DNA from: Fagopyrum homotropicum
Lineage: Eukaryota > Streptophyta > Magnoliopsida > Caryophyllales > Polygonaceae
Reading direction: 5' to 3'
Assembly: GCA_033239125.1 (NCBI GenBank)
Contig: BSWB01000005.1
Span: forward strand, 51,134,993 to 51,198,992
DNA: 64,000 nt
Position numbers and translations under genes: made by a program. Each line of letters opens with the position of its first letter. Position 1 is the first letter of the stretch. Positions 45,038-57,798 of the stretch are shown piece after piece. The notes beneath the pieces were generated by a model. The model worked only from the letters and a program-made list of their open reading frames with translations. It was not told the origin of the DNA and ran no database searches.

Positions 45038-46333
45038 CTAACTCGTCGCTACAAGAGTAACCTCTAACCCCACAAAGAACTCGGGATAGTTATGTCTAAT
45101 ACTCTCCTCGGTCTACCAAGTGGCCTCATCAGCTCCTCGTCTAGACCACTGGATCCTCAACATAGGTATCTCCTTGGACCGCAGACGTCTAGTACTGCGT
45201 TCCAAGACAGCTACTGGGTACTCTACAAAGGTATGATCGGGCTCAACTATCAGATCCTCATGGCTAATGACGTGTCTCGGATCCGGGATGTACTCTCTCA
45301 ACTGAGATACATAGAAGACCGGATGGACACCCTCTAGTCTCGGCGGTAATGCTAATCTGTAGGCCACCTCTCCAACTCTCTCCAAGATCTCAAAAGGTCC
45401 GACATATCGGGGACTCAGCTTCCCCTTAATGTCGAAACGCCTGACTCTTCTCGTTGGTGACACTCTCAACCACACCTGAGCACCCACTCTAAACTCCAAA
45501 GGTCGACGCCTTTTATCGGCGTAGGATTTCTGACGACTCTGAGCTGCTAACATCCGCTCTCGGACTAAGGCAATCCGAGCGATGTCATCTTGTATCTGAT
45601 CTGGAGCTACTCCATCAGCTCTGTTAGGCTCATCCCAGCATAATGGCGTACGACATTTCCGCCCGTACAAAGCCTCATAAGGAGTCATCCCAATAGACGC
45701 GTGCCAGCTGTTATTATATGAAAACTCTACCAGTGGGAGATGATCTGGCCATACCTGTCCCCAATCTAGTACACAAGCCTGTAGCATGTCCTCTAATATC
45801 TGGATGGTCCTCTCAGACTGACCATCGGTCTGGGGGTGGTAGGCAGTGGTAAAGTGGAGACTCGTCCCCAAAACAGTATGTACCTGCTGCCAAAACCTCG
45901 AGGTGAAACGTCCATCTCTGTCGGAGACGATAGTCCTCGGTACTCCATGAAATCTCACAATATGTTTGGTGAACTCCTCAACTAGACGACTTACCGGCCA
46001 CATTTCCTTAATCGGAATGAAACGTGCGGTCTTCGTCAGACGGTCTACCACTACCCAAATAGCATCAAAACCTCTGCTTAGCCTCAACCCTGTGACAAAA
46101 TCCATAGATATATCCTCCCACTTCCACTGTGGTACTGGATGTGGGTGGAGTTCTCCTCCGGACCTACGATGCTCAATCTTGACGTGTTGGCAGGTCGCAC
46201 ACTGAGCTACATACCGAGCCACATCGGGCTTCAAGCCACCCCACCAGAAGGACTGTCTCACATCCTTGTACATCTTACTCGCTCCAGGATGTACTGAGTA
46301 TGGGGTAGCATGAGCCTCACCTAGTATCCTCTA
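45038..46333 (-). pseudogene. pol: E3 pol: integrase with C-terminal chromodomain
   Basis: Zinc finger (HATPYSVH upstream of CATCQHVK), catalytic core with complete DDE (SMDFVTGL, TIVSDRDGRF, GQSERTIQ) and a C-terminal domain with RRFDIKGKLSPRYVGPFEIL, which is typical of Tekay/Del. The chromodomain-like end reads EIPMLRIQWSRRGADEATW and is interrupted by TAG at 45113-45115; 24 further codons stay in frame to the stop at 45038-45040. Another in-frame TAG is at 46331-46333 before the zinc finger. The chromodomain would steer integration to marked chromatin. Confidence 0.92.
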
Positions 46334-47500
46334 CCTCAATTCCCTGTCTGACGGTACACACACGCGGTCCTAACGTCTCATCACTCCATCAGCTCCAATG
46401 GTTAACTATGGTGCCTCATCTCGAGACATCCTGTCTCGAATCCTGATCAAAGTCGGGTAAATCTCTCGCTTTTGTCGGATCTCATCCAACAAATCAGGAA
46501 GTAGCTCCAAAGTAGCCAACTGACTATCGGTATCGGAAAACTGAATCTCTATCTCTAGCCAAGCCAAATCCCTCTGCAACTGTGGCTGTACCGTCAATCG
46601 ATCTATCGCCCTCTCCCTAGGCGTCTTCCGGCTCAAAGCATCAGCTACTACATTCGCCTTTCCGGGGTGGTAGAGAATCTCAAGGTCGAAGTCCTTGATC
46701 AACTCTAACCATCGCCTCTAGCGGTTATTCAACTCCCTCTGAGTGAATATATACTTTAGACTCTTATGGTCTGTGAAGATCTGACATGTCGCCCCATAGA
46801 GATAGTGATGCCAGATCTTAAGAGCATGGACTACTGCATCTAACTCTAGATCATGTGTGGGGTAGTTCTCCTCATACGTCTTCAACTGCCGAGACACATA
46901 GGCTATGACCTTACCCCTCTACATCAAAACACACCCTAAGCCTAGCTTGGATGCGTCACTGTATACCACAAAGTCATCGGTACCCTCAGGCTGTGCTAAA
47001 ATCGGAGCAGACGTCAATCTCCTCTTCAGCTCCTCAAAACTCCGCTGACACGGCTCAGACCAGACAAACCGAGTAGTCTTCCTCAAAAGACAAGTAAGTG
47101 GTCAGGAAATCAAGGAGAACCCTTCCACAAACCGGCGGTAATAACCTGCCAAACCTAGAAAGCTGCGAACATCCTTAACATTCTTAGGAGGTTGCCAAGA
47201 AGATACTGACTCGATCTTTGCCGAATCGACTTTAATACCCTCAGCAGTCACCACGTGACCTAAGAAAGCCACCTCTGACATCCAAAACTCACACTTGGAT
47301 AGCTTAGCATACAGCTGGCTATCCTGTAGAATCTGCAATACTGTCCTCAAGTGTCCGGCATGCTCCTCTCGACTCCTAGAGTAAACTAGGATGTCGTCAA
47401 TGAAGACCACTACAAACTGGTCTAAGAAGTCAATGAATATCCCATTCATCAACTCCATGAACACCGCTGGTGCATTAGTGAGCCCAAATGGCATCACTAC
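46334..47500 (-). pseudogene. pol: E3 pol: reverse transcriptase and RNase H, cut by Athila C
   Basis: MPFGLTNAPAVFMELMNGIF and VVVFIDDILVYS (near 47380-47500), then the thumb and connection, with RNase H between about 47100 and 46700 and the ADALSRKTPRE linker at about 46630. Stops occur at 46406-46408 and at about 46719-46721 and elsewhere; several look like CAG or TGG to TAG. The RT frame stops being E3 sequence exactly at 47500, where TGTTACGCTAAG of the Athila C LTR begins. Confidence 0.9.
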
Positions 47501-49343
47501 TGTTACGCTAAGAACGTGACACGCAAAAAGCCTTAAATTTATACTCGATATATTTCTCCTAACTCCTAGCGAACCCGCAGTGTACAAGACGTTTTGTAGT
47601 AGGGATAGTATTCCGAGGTCGAACACAAAGACTGAGGTGAAATCGAGTCAAGTAGTGACTAAGGATAGTGTTGATCTAGACTAAGAAAAGATGAAAGAAA
47701 CAAATAAATGAAGATCTCAATGTTTTTGGGTTGGTTTTGTGGTGATCAATCAAGGATCACAATGATATGATATGGCAAAACAAACTAAGGAGTCAAGCTA
47801 AAACACAAACAAACAAACACGAAATATTTAATCAAAGGGAGAAAAGCGGATTCTAGAGGTTGGAAATTCTGGTTATGGCATAGGACTCAAGCTATCTAAT
47901 CATTCCTTGGATTAACTATAGTTTGTTGGGAGTGAATGTTTCTCAAGTGGGGTCAATTACCGGGTAGGTCTCATGATCCACTAGTCCCGTTCCTAAGATC
48001 CTATTACCGGGTAAGTCTCTAGGGGCCTAAGGTAGGGATATCTACACAAACCGGATGGTTATCTAGGGATCTAACCTCTCCTTACCGGGTAAGTCTCGGG
48101 AAGGCAAATCCTAAACACTTATCCTAGCACATTCAGTCAAATAGTGGCTTGTGAGGCTCACTACTACCTAGAGTTTGTCATCTTTGGTATCTAAGAGCAA
48201 GAATCACCGGGTAGGTCTCTTCTAACACTTAGTTGCTAACACTAGGTCACCCTAGGATAGATTTAGCTCAACAAACACTAGGATTTCAACCATCTAACAT
48301 CCTAGCACTTAGTTTTATCAAATCAAACGAGTTAGTCAGAATTACGGGCTGTTCATCCCTTTCCACGGCCGTGGAAGGGCAAGATCCAACCGTGGTTTTC
48401 GACAGTGACTAGGTTCAACCAAGTGAGTCATCCAAGTATACATTTAAGTCTATTCTATCATAGTCCAAGTCATAACCATCTTTTCCTTACCCTAGAACCA
48501 CATCTACTTAGCCAACAACATGCATCTTAACAATCAAACTCAACAAGCATAAAATCATAGAATCCATGGCAAGAAGATGAAATGAAAGATGGATTAAGCA
48601 AATGAAACAAGTAAAACAAGCTAAATCAAGGTTCAAGAAGGACTTACAACCCTTCAAAAGAAGGTTCGAATCGTTTCTTACAAACCCTTGCAAAACGTTT
48701 CAGAAAGCTCACTCAAAATCACTCAAAAAGACTATGGAACTATGAACTAGTGTGCTTCTTCTTTTTCTTATCCAATGGAAGCCTTTCTTCTTCTCCAATG
48801 GTAGCTCCAATCCAATCTTCCAATGAGAGAATATTGTTGTTGAGAGTGTGGGAGAGAATGGAGTGATGTGGTCTGCCCCTAACAGCCTTGCAGGACCACC
48901 TTTTATCCTCCAAATAAGCAAGAGTCGGCCATGAAGATCGTGGGACAGCTGTCACAGCTGTCTGTGGAAAACCACGGCCATTTCCACGCCCGTGGAAGTC
49001 CCAGTGGCCGTGGTTTTGGTCCCTCAGCTTGTTTTGGATCATCAAGCCTCAATTTGGTGCATGGCATGCACCAATAAGGTCCCATGTGTCCTCCTTAGCC
49101 CCTAGCTTGCATCCCAATGAGTCCGAAGGTGTGTCATCTCGAGGAACGATCCTCAAATGTACCGATTAAGCTCCTAAAGCTCCTAAAATACCTACAAAGC
49201 ATGTAAAAGTCCGTGTAGACGTCTATCTTGACAAAATACATGAATTGAGTGCAAATCATTACGAACTAGTGCAAACCATGCATGAATGAGCGGAAAAACT
49301 ATCTAAATGAGTGCCTAAACCTAAGTCATGTATCGTGTTATCA
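47501..49343 (-). repeat. Athila C 3' LTR
   Basis: Plus-strand TGTTACGCTAAG to GTGTTATCA, 1843 bases. It has four ACCGGGTARGTCTC motifs at 47959, 48006, 48084 and 48206, a perfect CCACGGCCGTGG at 48363-48374 and degenerate copies at 48960-49015. It carries the conserved GAACCCGCAGTGTAC near 47571. Confidence 0.93.
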
Positions 49344-51015
49344 AAAATACCCCATACTTAAGTTTTGCTCGTCCCCGAGCAAGTCCCCAACTATAGACTA
49401 AGAGATGACATGATTTATGCATGCAGAAAAACAACAAAATCTTTTTGGAGTTGTGCTTCTAATATTGGATCACCTTCATACTCATGTTCATGGCAATGGA
49501 CAAGCAATCATGTGTCAAATAAGTGAAGGCATGGAATGACAGTTATACTTAACTCGAAGGCATGCATGAAATGTAAAAATGAAGAAGTCAAGATGATCAT
49601 GAGCATATTCAATCTAGATCACTAAGTCTTACACACATGGAAATAGGTCACAAGGGCTTGTGAAATAAAAGGCTAAGAAACGTTGTGATTAGGTGGGAAT
49701 TTTTCTAGGCTATGTGATGCTAATATGGGAATGGAACTAACTTCACAACTTCACATTTTTATCAACTTCCCACAAGTGTATATTTTCTCCATCTTTTCTT
49801 TCTTTTTCTTTTCTTTTTTTCTTTCACTTATTTTTGAGACAATGACATTGGTGTACAAAAGCCGAAATCTTGGTGATTAGCCGTCCTCGGGCTTTTTTTA
49901 TTTTTCGAGGTGCATCCACACCGGGCACACATACCAAAGCTCGTTAGGACTATCGGTTTATTTGACTTTGGCAAGGCACAAACACCCGATTATGTGAATG
50001 GTGCCGAGTTACTCGTCATTTAAACCAACGTCCCCAAACCTATATTTTTTCTACACTTTTCACAACAAATTCAGCACTTCATTCACAACATTCTTTCATC
50101 AATAACTTCACCCCACACTTGCTTTTCACACACTCAACACACTAACATGCTCCTATTCCCGGATGGGTCAAAAGAGGTCAAATTTATATCAATTGAGGTG
50201 CTAAAACAACATGATCAAGATAAGAAGTAGAGAAGGATGAATTGCCTCATTCATTCCTAAATTATGTGCAAGAACTAGCATGCAATTTTGACTTTCAATC
50301 CTCAATCCAATCAAGGCAAGCATCATAATCACAAATCATTCATGAGATTCAAGATAAGTACTTCAAGTCCACATATGCATTCATCTATTCAACACATAAG
50401 GCCATCCATAGCTAATTCACAAGACAATTTCATCATAAGGGTCATTCCCAAGCTTAGAAGCACTAAAATTTTTAAAATTTTTCGAAATATCTATGTACAA
50501 TGCAAAACATAATGAAGCATGTGACTAAAAGAAACTACCCTAGATGCTAATCATGCAAAATATCATGCAAACCCCACCCCATACTTAGAAACACATTGTC
50601 CCCAATGTGTAAATGAAGTAAAGAAGGGTGAAAGAGGGTTCTCACAATGTAAAAATGGTTTGCTTTGGTATTTGGGATAATTCAAGTGGAGTGATGGCGG
50701 ATGATCCTATCAACGATGGCAGAGAGCTCAAAGTGTTCGTTATGGCATCGGGATCCGCGCTAGGCACCGCTAGCCGTCCAAGTCCCGCGTCCGCTCCACC
50801 CACAATTGATGAGGGGCTCATCATCATCATCCACATGCCATGCAAGGCTTTCATGCTACCAAGACTCTAGCACACACACAAAGCACACCAAACACACAAA
50901 AACAGAAAAATCAAAACAAAAACAAAGACGAAAAAGGGAAAAAAATGTTACCAATGGGTTGCCTCCCATTAAGCGCTTCTTTAAGGTCATTAGCTTGACC
51001 AAACTCGGGGGCGTC
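49344..51015 (-). other. Athila C 3' UTR with conserved hairpin
   Basis: No supported gene. A polypurine core (plus ACCCCATACTT at 49349-49359) touches the LTR, and a second copy sits at 50576-50586 near the pol end, the same arrangement as in Athila A. The hairpin block is at 49965-50014. Small frames at 50628-50870 are not supported. Confidence 0.7.
49965..50014 (-). other. Conserved 3' UTR hairpin, Athila C copy
   Basis: Perfect arms GGCAC (49975-49979) and GTGCC (50001-50005) around a loop of 21 bases containing ACACCCGATTATGTGAAT. It matches the Athila A block at 14727-14776. Confidence 0.55.
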
Positions 51016-54000
51016 TCACTCTAGGTGAAGTGGGGCAATCATATCCACCGGAGCTCCCGGGATATACTTCTTCAACCGATGCCTATTCACCTTAAAATCT
51101 CCACAATGCTCGCCTCCTATCTCAACCGCTCCATGGGGAAATATCTTCTTCACCACATAAGGACCGTCCATCTTGATTTTAGCTTTCCGGGGAAGAGCTA
51201 CAACCTTGAGTTGAAGAGAAGGACAAGGTCGCCTTCACTCAACTCTTTCGGGATGAGACGCTTATCATGCCAACGTTTGGTCCTTTCTTTGTAAATCCGG
51301 GCGTTTTCATAGGCATCCAACCGGATCTCCTCAAGAGCGTTTATATCAAGCAACCTCTTCTCACCGGCCTCCTTCAGGTCAAAATTCAACCACCTTATAG
51401 CCCAATATGCTCTATGCTCCATCTCTACCGGAAGGTGGCAAGACTTGCCATAAACTAGCTTGTAAGGAGTGGTGCCAATCGGTGTCTTAAAAGCGGTTCT
51501 ATAAGCCCACAAAGCATCATCGAGCTTCATAGCCCAATCCTTTCTCGTCCTAGAAACCGTCTTCTCTAGAATTCCCTTTATCTCCCGGTTGGAGATCTCC
51601 ACTTGGCCACTAGTTTGGGGATGGTAAGGTATTGCCACCTTATGAGTCACCCCATACTTAGCCAAAAGTGTCCCGAAGTTCCTATTGGTGAAGTGCTTCC
51701 CTCCATCACTTATGATCACCCTTGGTGTTCGAAACCTAGGGAAGATCACTCGGTTGAAGAACCGCACCACAACCTTGGCATCATTTGTAGGAGAGGCGAT
51801 TGCCTCCACCCATCTCGAGACATAGTCCACCGCCAATAGGATGTAGAGGTTGCCACATGAAGATGGGAATGGCCCCATGAAGTCCACACCCCAAACATCA
51901 AATATCTCCACCTCTTGTATGTTGTTCAAGGGCATCTCGTTCCTCCTTGAGATATTACCCGTCCTTTGGCAAGCATCACAAGCTACAACAAAATTCTGCA
52001 CATCCTTGAACAAACTTGGCCAAAAGAAACCCGATTGCAACACCTTAGCACATGTCTTGTGTGAGCTAGCATGGCCTCCACATGGCAAGGAGTGACAATG
52101 GCGGATCACACTCTCCACCTCATCCTCCGGTATGCATCTTCTAAAAACTCCATCCGGTCCTCTCTTGAACGAAAGCGGTTCTCTCTAATAGTAATGCCTC
52201 ACATCCTTGAAGAATTTCTTCCTTTGAGCATAGGATAAACCGGGTGGTACCTCCTCACACACAAGGTAGTTCACAATGTCGGCATACCATGGCTCATTAC
52301 CCCTTGACACTTGAAACAAGCACTCCTCCACCATTTGCAATTGCTCATCCCGGAATGAGTCATCAATCGGGATGTCATCTCTCTCAAGCTCCAATGGTGG
52401 GAGTCTACTAAGGTGATCCGCCACAGAATTTTCGGACCCTTTCTTATCCCGGATTTCCAAGTCAAACTCTTGAAGAAGAAGGATCCACCGAATCAACCGA
52501 GGCTTGGCATCCTTCTTTGTAAGGAGATAACGGATTGCAGCATGATCCGTATACACAATGACCTTCGCTCCAACAAGATACGAGCGGAACTTCTCAAATG
52601 CGTACACAACCGCTAGCAACTCCTTCTCGGTAGTAGCATAATTGAGTTGGGCATCATCTAGCGTCTTGCTAGCATAATATATGGCATGTGTAAGCCCATC
52701 TTTTCTTTGTCCCAAAACAGCCCCAACGGCTACATCACTCGCGTCACACATGATCTCAAACGGTAAACTCCAATCCGAAGGTTGCATTATGGGAGCGGTG
52801 ATCAAAGCATTCTTCAACCTACAAAAAGCCTCAAGGCAATCCTTGGAGAAAACAAACTCAACATCTTTCATTAGTAGGTTAGTAAGAGGCTTAGAAATCT
52901 TAGAGAAATCTTTAATAAATCTCCGGTAAAAACCGGCATGCCCTAGAAAACTCCTTACCCCCTTCACCGAGGTAGGTGGTGGCAACTTCTCTATGGTTTC
53001 TATCTTAGCTCTATCAACCTTAATGCCACGGTTGGATACCAAGTGTCCCAACACAAAACCTTCACTTACCATGAAGTGGCATTTCTCCCAATTCAAGACT
53101 AGATTAGTCTCCTCACATCTTTTTAGCACTAGAGACAAGTTAGCTAAACAATCATCAAAGGAAGATCCATAAACAGAAAAATCATCTATAAACACTTCCA
53201 TGATGTTTTCAATATACTCAGAAAAGATAGCCATCATACACATTTGAAAGGTGGCGGGTGCATTACACAACCCAAATGGCATTCTCCTATATGCAAAAGT
53301 ACCCCAAGGACTTGTAAATGTGGTTTTCTCTTGATCATCGGGGTGAATAGGGATTTGGAAGAATCCACTATAACCATCTAAGTAGCAAAAGTGAGAATGT
53401 TGAGCTAATCTCTCTAGCATTTGGTCAATAAAGGGAAGAGGGAAGTGATCTTTCCTAGAGGCAATATTTAGTTTCCTATAGTCTATGCACATCCTCCATC
53501 CCGTAACCGTTCTAGTTGGAATTAGTTCATTATTCTCATTGGTTACTACGGTCATCCCACCCTTCTTAGGAACCACATGTATGGGACTAACCCACTTACT
53601 ATCCGAAATCGGGAAAATGATTCCCGCATCTAGCAATCTAAGGATCTCTTTCTTGACTACTTCTTTCATGATAGGGTTTAGTCTTCTTTGAGGTTCAATT
53701 GAAGGTTTATGATTATCTTCCATTAAGATCTTATGCATGCATAAAGAAGGTTTAATGCCAACTAAATCATCAATGTTATAGCCAATGGCTTTCCTATGCA
53801 ATCTCAATTCATGCAACAATCTAGCAAGTTCATCATCATTCAAGCATGCATTCACAATAACCGGATATGTAGAATTATCACCAAGAAAAGCATACTTCAA
53901 ATGAGAGGGGAGGGTCATGAGTTCAAGTTTAGGAGGACCTTTATCGAGCGGAGACGATCCATATAATGTTGGTTGAGATGAATCCAAAGCTATGGAAGAC

Positions 54001-56770
54001 TCCTCAAGGCTCCTTGAAGCTTGATCAACAACCAATGCAGTTTCTGGAGAAACCACGGGAAAAATTACGGGCTCTGGCACAACCACGGCCGTGGAACTTG
54101 CAAAGCTAGCCTTTTTGAGCATTCCAGAGAGTTCCACGGGACTTTCCACGGGCGTGGTTTTCCTTACATGGCCGTGGTTTTTACAGAAATTCAGCACACC
54201 TTCGTGTGCTTCAAATTCAGCTCTTGTCTCCTTTTCCAAAGCTTCCAAAGCCTTGATTTCTTCATTGCAGGCCTCCTCAACTCCTTCCTCCATCAAACTT
54301 AAGCTAAGAACCTTCTCCAAGGGGTCCTTGATCAAGATCGAGCTCACAACTTCTCTAGACTCCTCTTGCTCGACAATGTTGAATACATCTTCACCAAGGG
54401 CTGGCCCCTTCATCATTGTGGACAGCTTGAATTTGATATTCTCTTCTCTAATGTTGAAAGAGAGAATTCCATTCTTACAATCTACCAAGCATCCGGATGT
54501 AGCCAAGAAAGGTCTCCCTAAGATGATGGGAACCGGATAGTCCGCCAGGATGTCTAAAACAACGAAGTCTATTGGCACATAGAACTTCCCGAGCTGCACC
54601 GGTATATACTCCAATATTCCTACGGGATGAATGATTGAACGGTCAACCATATAAAGGGTCATCTTGACCGGCTTTGGCTCTCCTAGCCCAACCTTATTGC
54701 AAAGTGCAAGCGGGATGATGCTTACACTCGCCCCAAGATCACATAGGGCTTCATACTTTACTTCTCCCACTCCATTTGACACACAAAAGGATCCCGAATC
54801 TCTTAGCTTAGGAGGCATCTCCTCCCTCATGGTTTGGATCAATTCCGAGGACCTCTTTGTCATCCTTACTTCTCCATACTCCTCCAACTTCCTTTTGTTG
54901 GAGATTATCTCCTTCAAAAACTTGCCATATGCCGGCATACCTAGAATAGCATCCATGAACGGAATGTTAATTTACAATTTAGACATAAGTTCAAGGAATT
55001 TACCAAAGTGTTTGTCCAAGCGAGCTCTTGCTCGTGATTGTGGGAATGGTAGTGGTGGCTTGTATGGAGGTGGTGCCACATATGTTGGCTCAACATCCTT
55101 GCCCTTGCCTCCTTCTTCTTGCAAGGGCTCTTCTTCCACTACTACTTGCTTCCCTTTGTCACTTCCCTTAGGTAAGGGATCCTTCATGCTCAACCCGCTC
55201 CTTGTTGTAATGGCCAACACTTGGCCTCTCGGGTTATCTTCGGTTCTTCCGGGAAGCTTTCCCGGGTCTCTATGAGATTCACCCGCCTTTTGGAACACTT
55301 GTGCTTCCAACACTTTTGAGCCTTAGAAATGGAAGTCACCATGCTCTCAAGACCACTCAACCGTCCAAGCAATTGCTCAAACATCATCTCGGTTCTATCC
55401 TTTGGAGGTTGAGTAAATCCGGGTGAAGGTTCTTGTGAAGCCTTTGGTGGTGGAGCTGCGCTTGTGGAAGCGGGAGGGTTCAAGGCTCCATCCGGGTTAG
55501 AATAGGAAAACCCGGGATGGTTATGGTTAGGCCGGTAATTGTTGAATTGTCGGTTGTTGTTGAAGTTCCTTGGACCTTGATAGTTGTTGTAGTTGCCCCT
55601 TCCCAGGTAGTTCACATCTTCCTCCTTGGAAGACAAGTTTGCTTGCACTTGCACTTGAGGGGTTGCTTGATTCTTCAAAGTTGTAGCACACAACTCCCTC
55701 AAAGATTTCAGCTCATTGTTGATTGCATCAAGCTTGAAGTTACTCATGGTGACTTCACTCACCTCATATGCTCCCGCTTTCCTCCCATCACTCTTCCTAT
55801 GGGAGTACTTCTCAATCACTAAAGCTTGTTTCTCTACAAATTCCCAAGCTTCATCCATATTCTTTTCCATGAAAGTCCCACCGGAAAGAGATTGAAGCTT
55901 GAATTGGCTATCTTTATCAAGTCCCTTGAAGTAGATCTCCAAAAGCTCTATTTTCGGTATACCATGGTGCGGACAATCTAGGAGAAGGTCTTTGAACCTC
56001 TCCCAAGACTTGGATAAGCTCTCTCTATCCTTCATCATGAAGGCATTGATCTTCCCTCTTAACTCGGTAGTCTTGGAAGGTGTGAAGAACTTAGTCAAAA
56101 ACTCGGTTGTCATCTCCTCCCAAGTACTCACTCGCCCTTGTGGAATAGATTGATACCAAGCCAAGGCTTTATCCTTAAGTGAGAAGGAAAAAGCCCTAAG
56201 CTTATGGTTGTTGCTCTCCAATCTAGGCAGTCTTAGAGTCTTCATCAATATCTCGTAGTTCATCAATTGTTGATGAGGGGACTCTCCTTCCATCCCTCCA
56301 AATTGATTATGCCGGATCATTTGTAGAACTTGAGGGCGGAGCTCGTAATCATGGGTTGCGGGATCTCCTAAGTTCACACCCGGACGGTGTGCTTTTTGTG
56401 CCGGATCCATACGTTGCCCTAACGTTTGTGGCTCTTCAATAGAAATGGGCACAACCCGAATATTATTCGCCGCTGGCTGCGGTTGTGGTGGAGGTGGAGG
56501 TTGTTGACGATTAAGCTCTCTTTGCACAAGAGCTTGCCTAATCTCTTCAATCTCCCTCCTAGTTGCTTCTTGCCTCTCATTGGCAAGTCTCCTTTCATTC
56601 TCCAAGGCTTCATCCCTTAGCCTAATTTGCTCTAAAGCTTCATCCAACTCAGCTTGGAAATCTCTTCCGGCCATCTCTTTTCCCTTTCTAATGCTCTTGG
56701 ATCTAGATCTAAGGGTTTTCTCCGGTTCGGGATCGAATGGAGCTAAATCCTAGCCACGAGATCTTCGCAT
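51016..56770 (-). pseudogene. gag-pol: Athila C gag-pol (multiple lesions)
   Basis: Start codon equivalent to A, B and D at 56768-56770, but codon 7 is already TAG (56750-56752). Gag runs to about 55320, where a one-base loss relative to D shifts the frame. A TAA occurs near 54969 and a TAG at 52185-52187 where Trp is expected; the integrase C-terminal part has TAG at 51198-51200 followed by a further frameshift. Intact signature motifs are CDLGASVSIIP (protease), FIDDFSVYG (RT), CDASDVAVGAVLG (RNase H), CDACQRTGN (integrase zinc finger), and the integrase triad in GVDFMGPF, IISDGGKHF and QVEISNRE. The PR-RT linker contains CCACGGCCGTGG at 54083-54094 and several variants up to 54180. Confidence 0.92.
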
Positions 56771-56888
56771 GCACCTAAAAAAGTGAGAGATGTCCTGAAA
56801 AGCAAAGACACAAACCAAACGAGATCAAAAGCAACAAGAAAGACCTACACTATAAACAATCACAAACAATGACTCAATCTTAACCTAG

Positions 56889-56906
56889 TCCCCGGCAACG
56901 GCGCCA
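56889..56906 (-). other. Athila C primer binding site, tRNA-Asp type
   Basis: Same 18 bases as in A and B; the LTR starts 6 bases away at 56913. Confidence 0.93.
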
Positions 56907-56912
56907 AAAACT

Positions 56913-57798
56913 TGTTACGCTAAGAACGTGACATGCAAAAAGCCTTAAATTTATACTCGATATATTTCTCCTAACTCCTAGCGAACCTGCAATGTACGGG
57001 ACGTTTTGTAGTAGGGATAGTATTCCGAGGTCGAACACAAAGACTGAGGTGAAATCGAGTCAAGTAGTGACTAAGGATAGTGTTGATCTAGACTAAGAAA
57101 AGATGAAAGAAACAATTAAATGAAAATCTCAATGTTTTTGGGTTGGTTTTGTGGTGATCAATCAAGGATCACAATGATATGATATGGCAAAACAAACTAA
57201 GGAGTCAAGCTAAAACACAAACAAACAAACACGAAATATGTAATCAAAGGGAGAAAAGCGGATTCTAGGGGTTGGAAATTTCGGTTATGGCATAGGACTC
57301 AAGCTATCTAATCATTCCTTGGATTAACTATAGTTTGTTGGGAGTGAATGTTTCTCAAGTGGGGTCAATTACCGGGTAGGTCTCATGATCCACTAGTCCC
57401 GTTCCTAAGATCCTATTACCGGGTAAGTCTCTAGGGGCCTAAGGTAGGGATATCTACACAAACCGGATGGTTATCTAGGGATCTAACCTCTCCTTACCGG
57501 GTAAGTCTTGGGAAGGCAAGTCCTAAACACTTATCCTAGCACATTCAGTCCAATAGCGGCTTGTGAGGCTCACTACTACCTAGAGTTTGTCATCTTTGGT
57601 ATCTAAGAGCAAGAATCACCGGGTAGGTCTCTTCTAACACTTAGTTGCTAACACTAGGTCACCCTAGGATAGATTTAGCTCAACAAACACTAGGATTTCA
57701 ACCATCTAACATCCTAGCACTTAGTTTTATCAAATCGAACGAGTTAGTCAGAATTACGGGTTGTTCATCCCTTTCCACGGCCGTGGAAGGGCAAGATC
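56913..57798 (-). repeat. Athila C 5' LTR, interrupted by Athila D
   Basis: Aligns without gaps to 47501-48386. It stops after GGGCAAGATC, where TGATAACACG of Athila D begins. The missing part is expected to the right of D, outside the window. CCACGGCCGTGG is at 57775-57786, only 13 bases from the junction. Confidence 0.92.

Larger units (their letters stand above)
42171..47500 (-). mobile_element. E3: Tekay/Del-like retrotransposon, 3' half
   Basis: Minus-strand element with 3' LTR (42171-44830), polypurine tract, chromodomain-bearing integrase, RNase H and RT. It is cut inside RT at 47500 by Athila C; its gag, protease and 5' LTR must lie beyond the right edge of the window. Numerous in-frame stops make it inactive. 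Confidence 0.9.
47501..57798 (-). mobile_element. Athila C: complete-length but degenerate Athila
   Basis: Minus-strand Athila with 3' LTR (47501-49343), 3' UTR, gag-pol relic, primer site (56889-56906) and 886 bases of 5' LTR, the rest being displaced by Athila D. It inserted into E3 RT; the left flank is ACTAC. It has no recognisable third ORF. The shared 886 LTR bases differ at roughly 16 positions by eye, so it is older than A. Confidence 0.92.
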
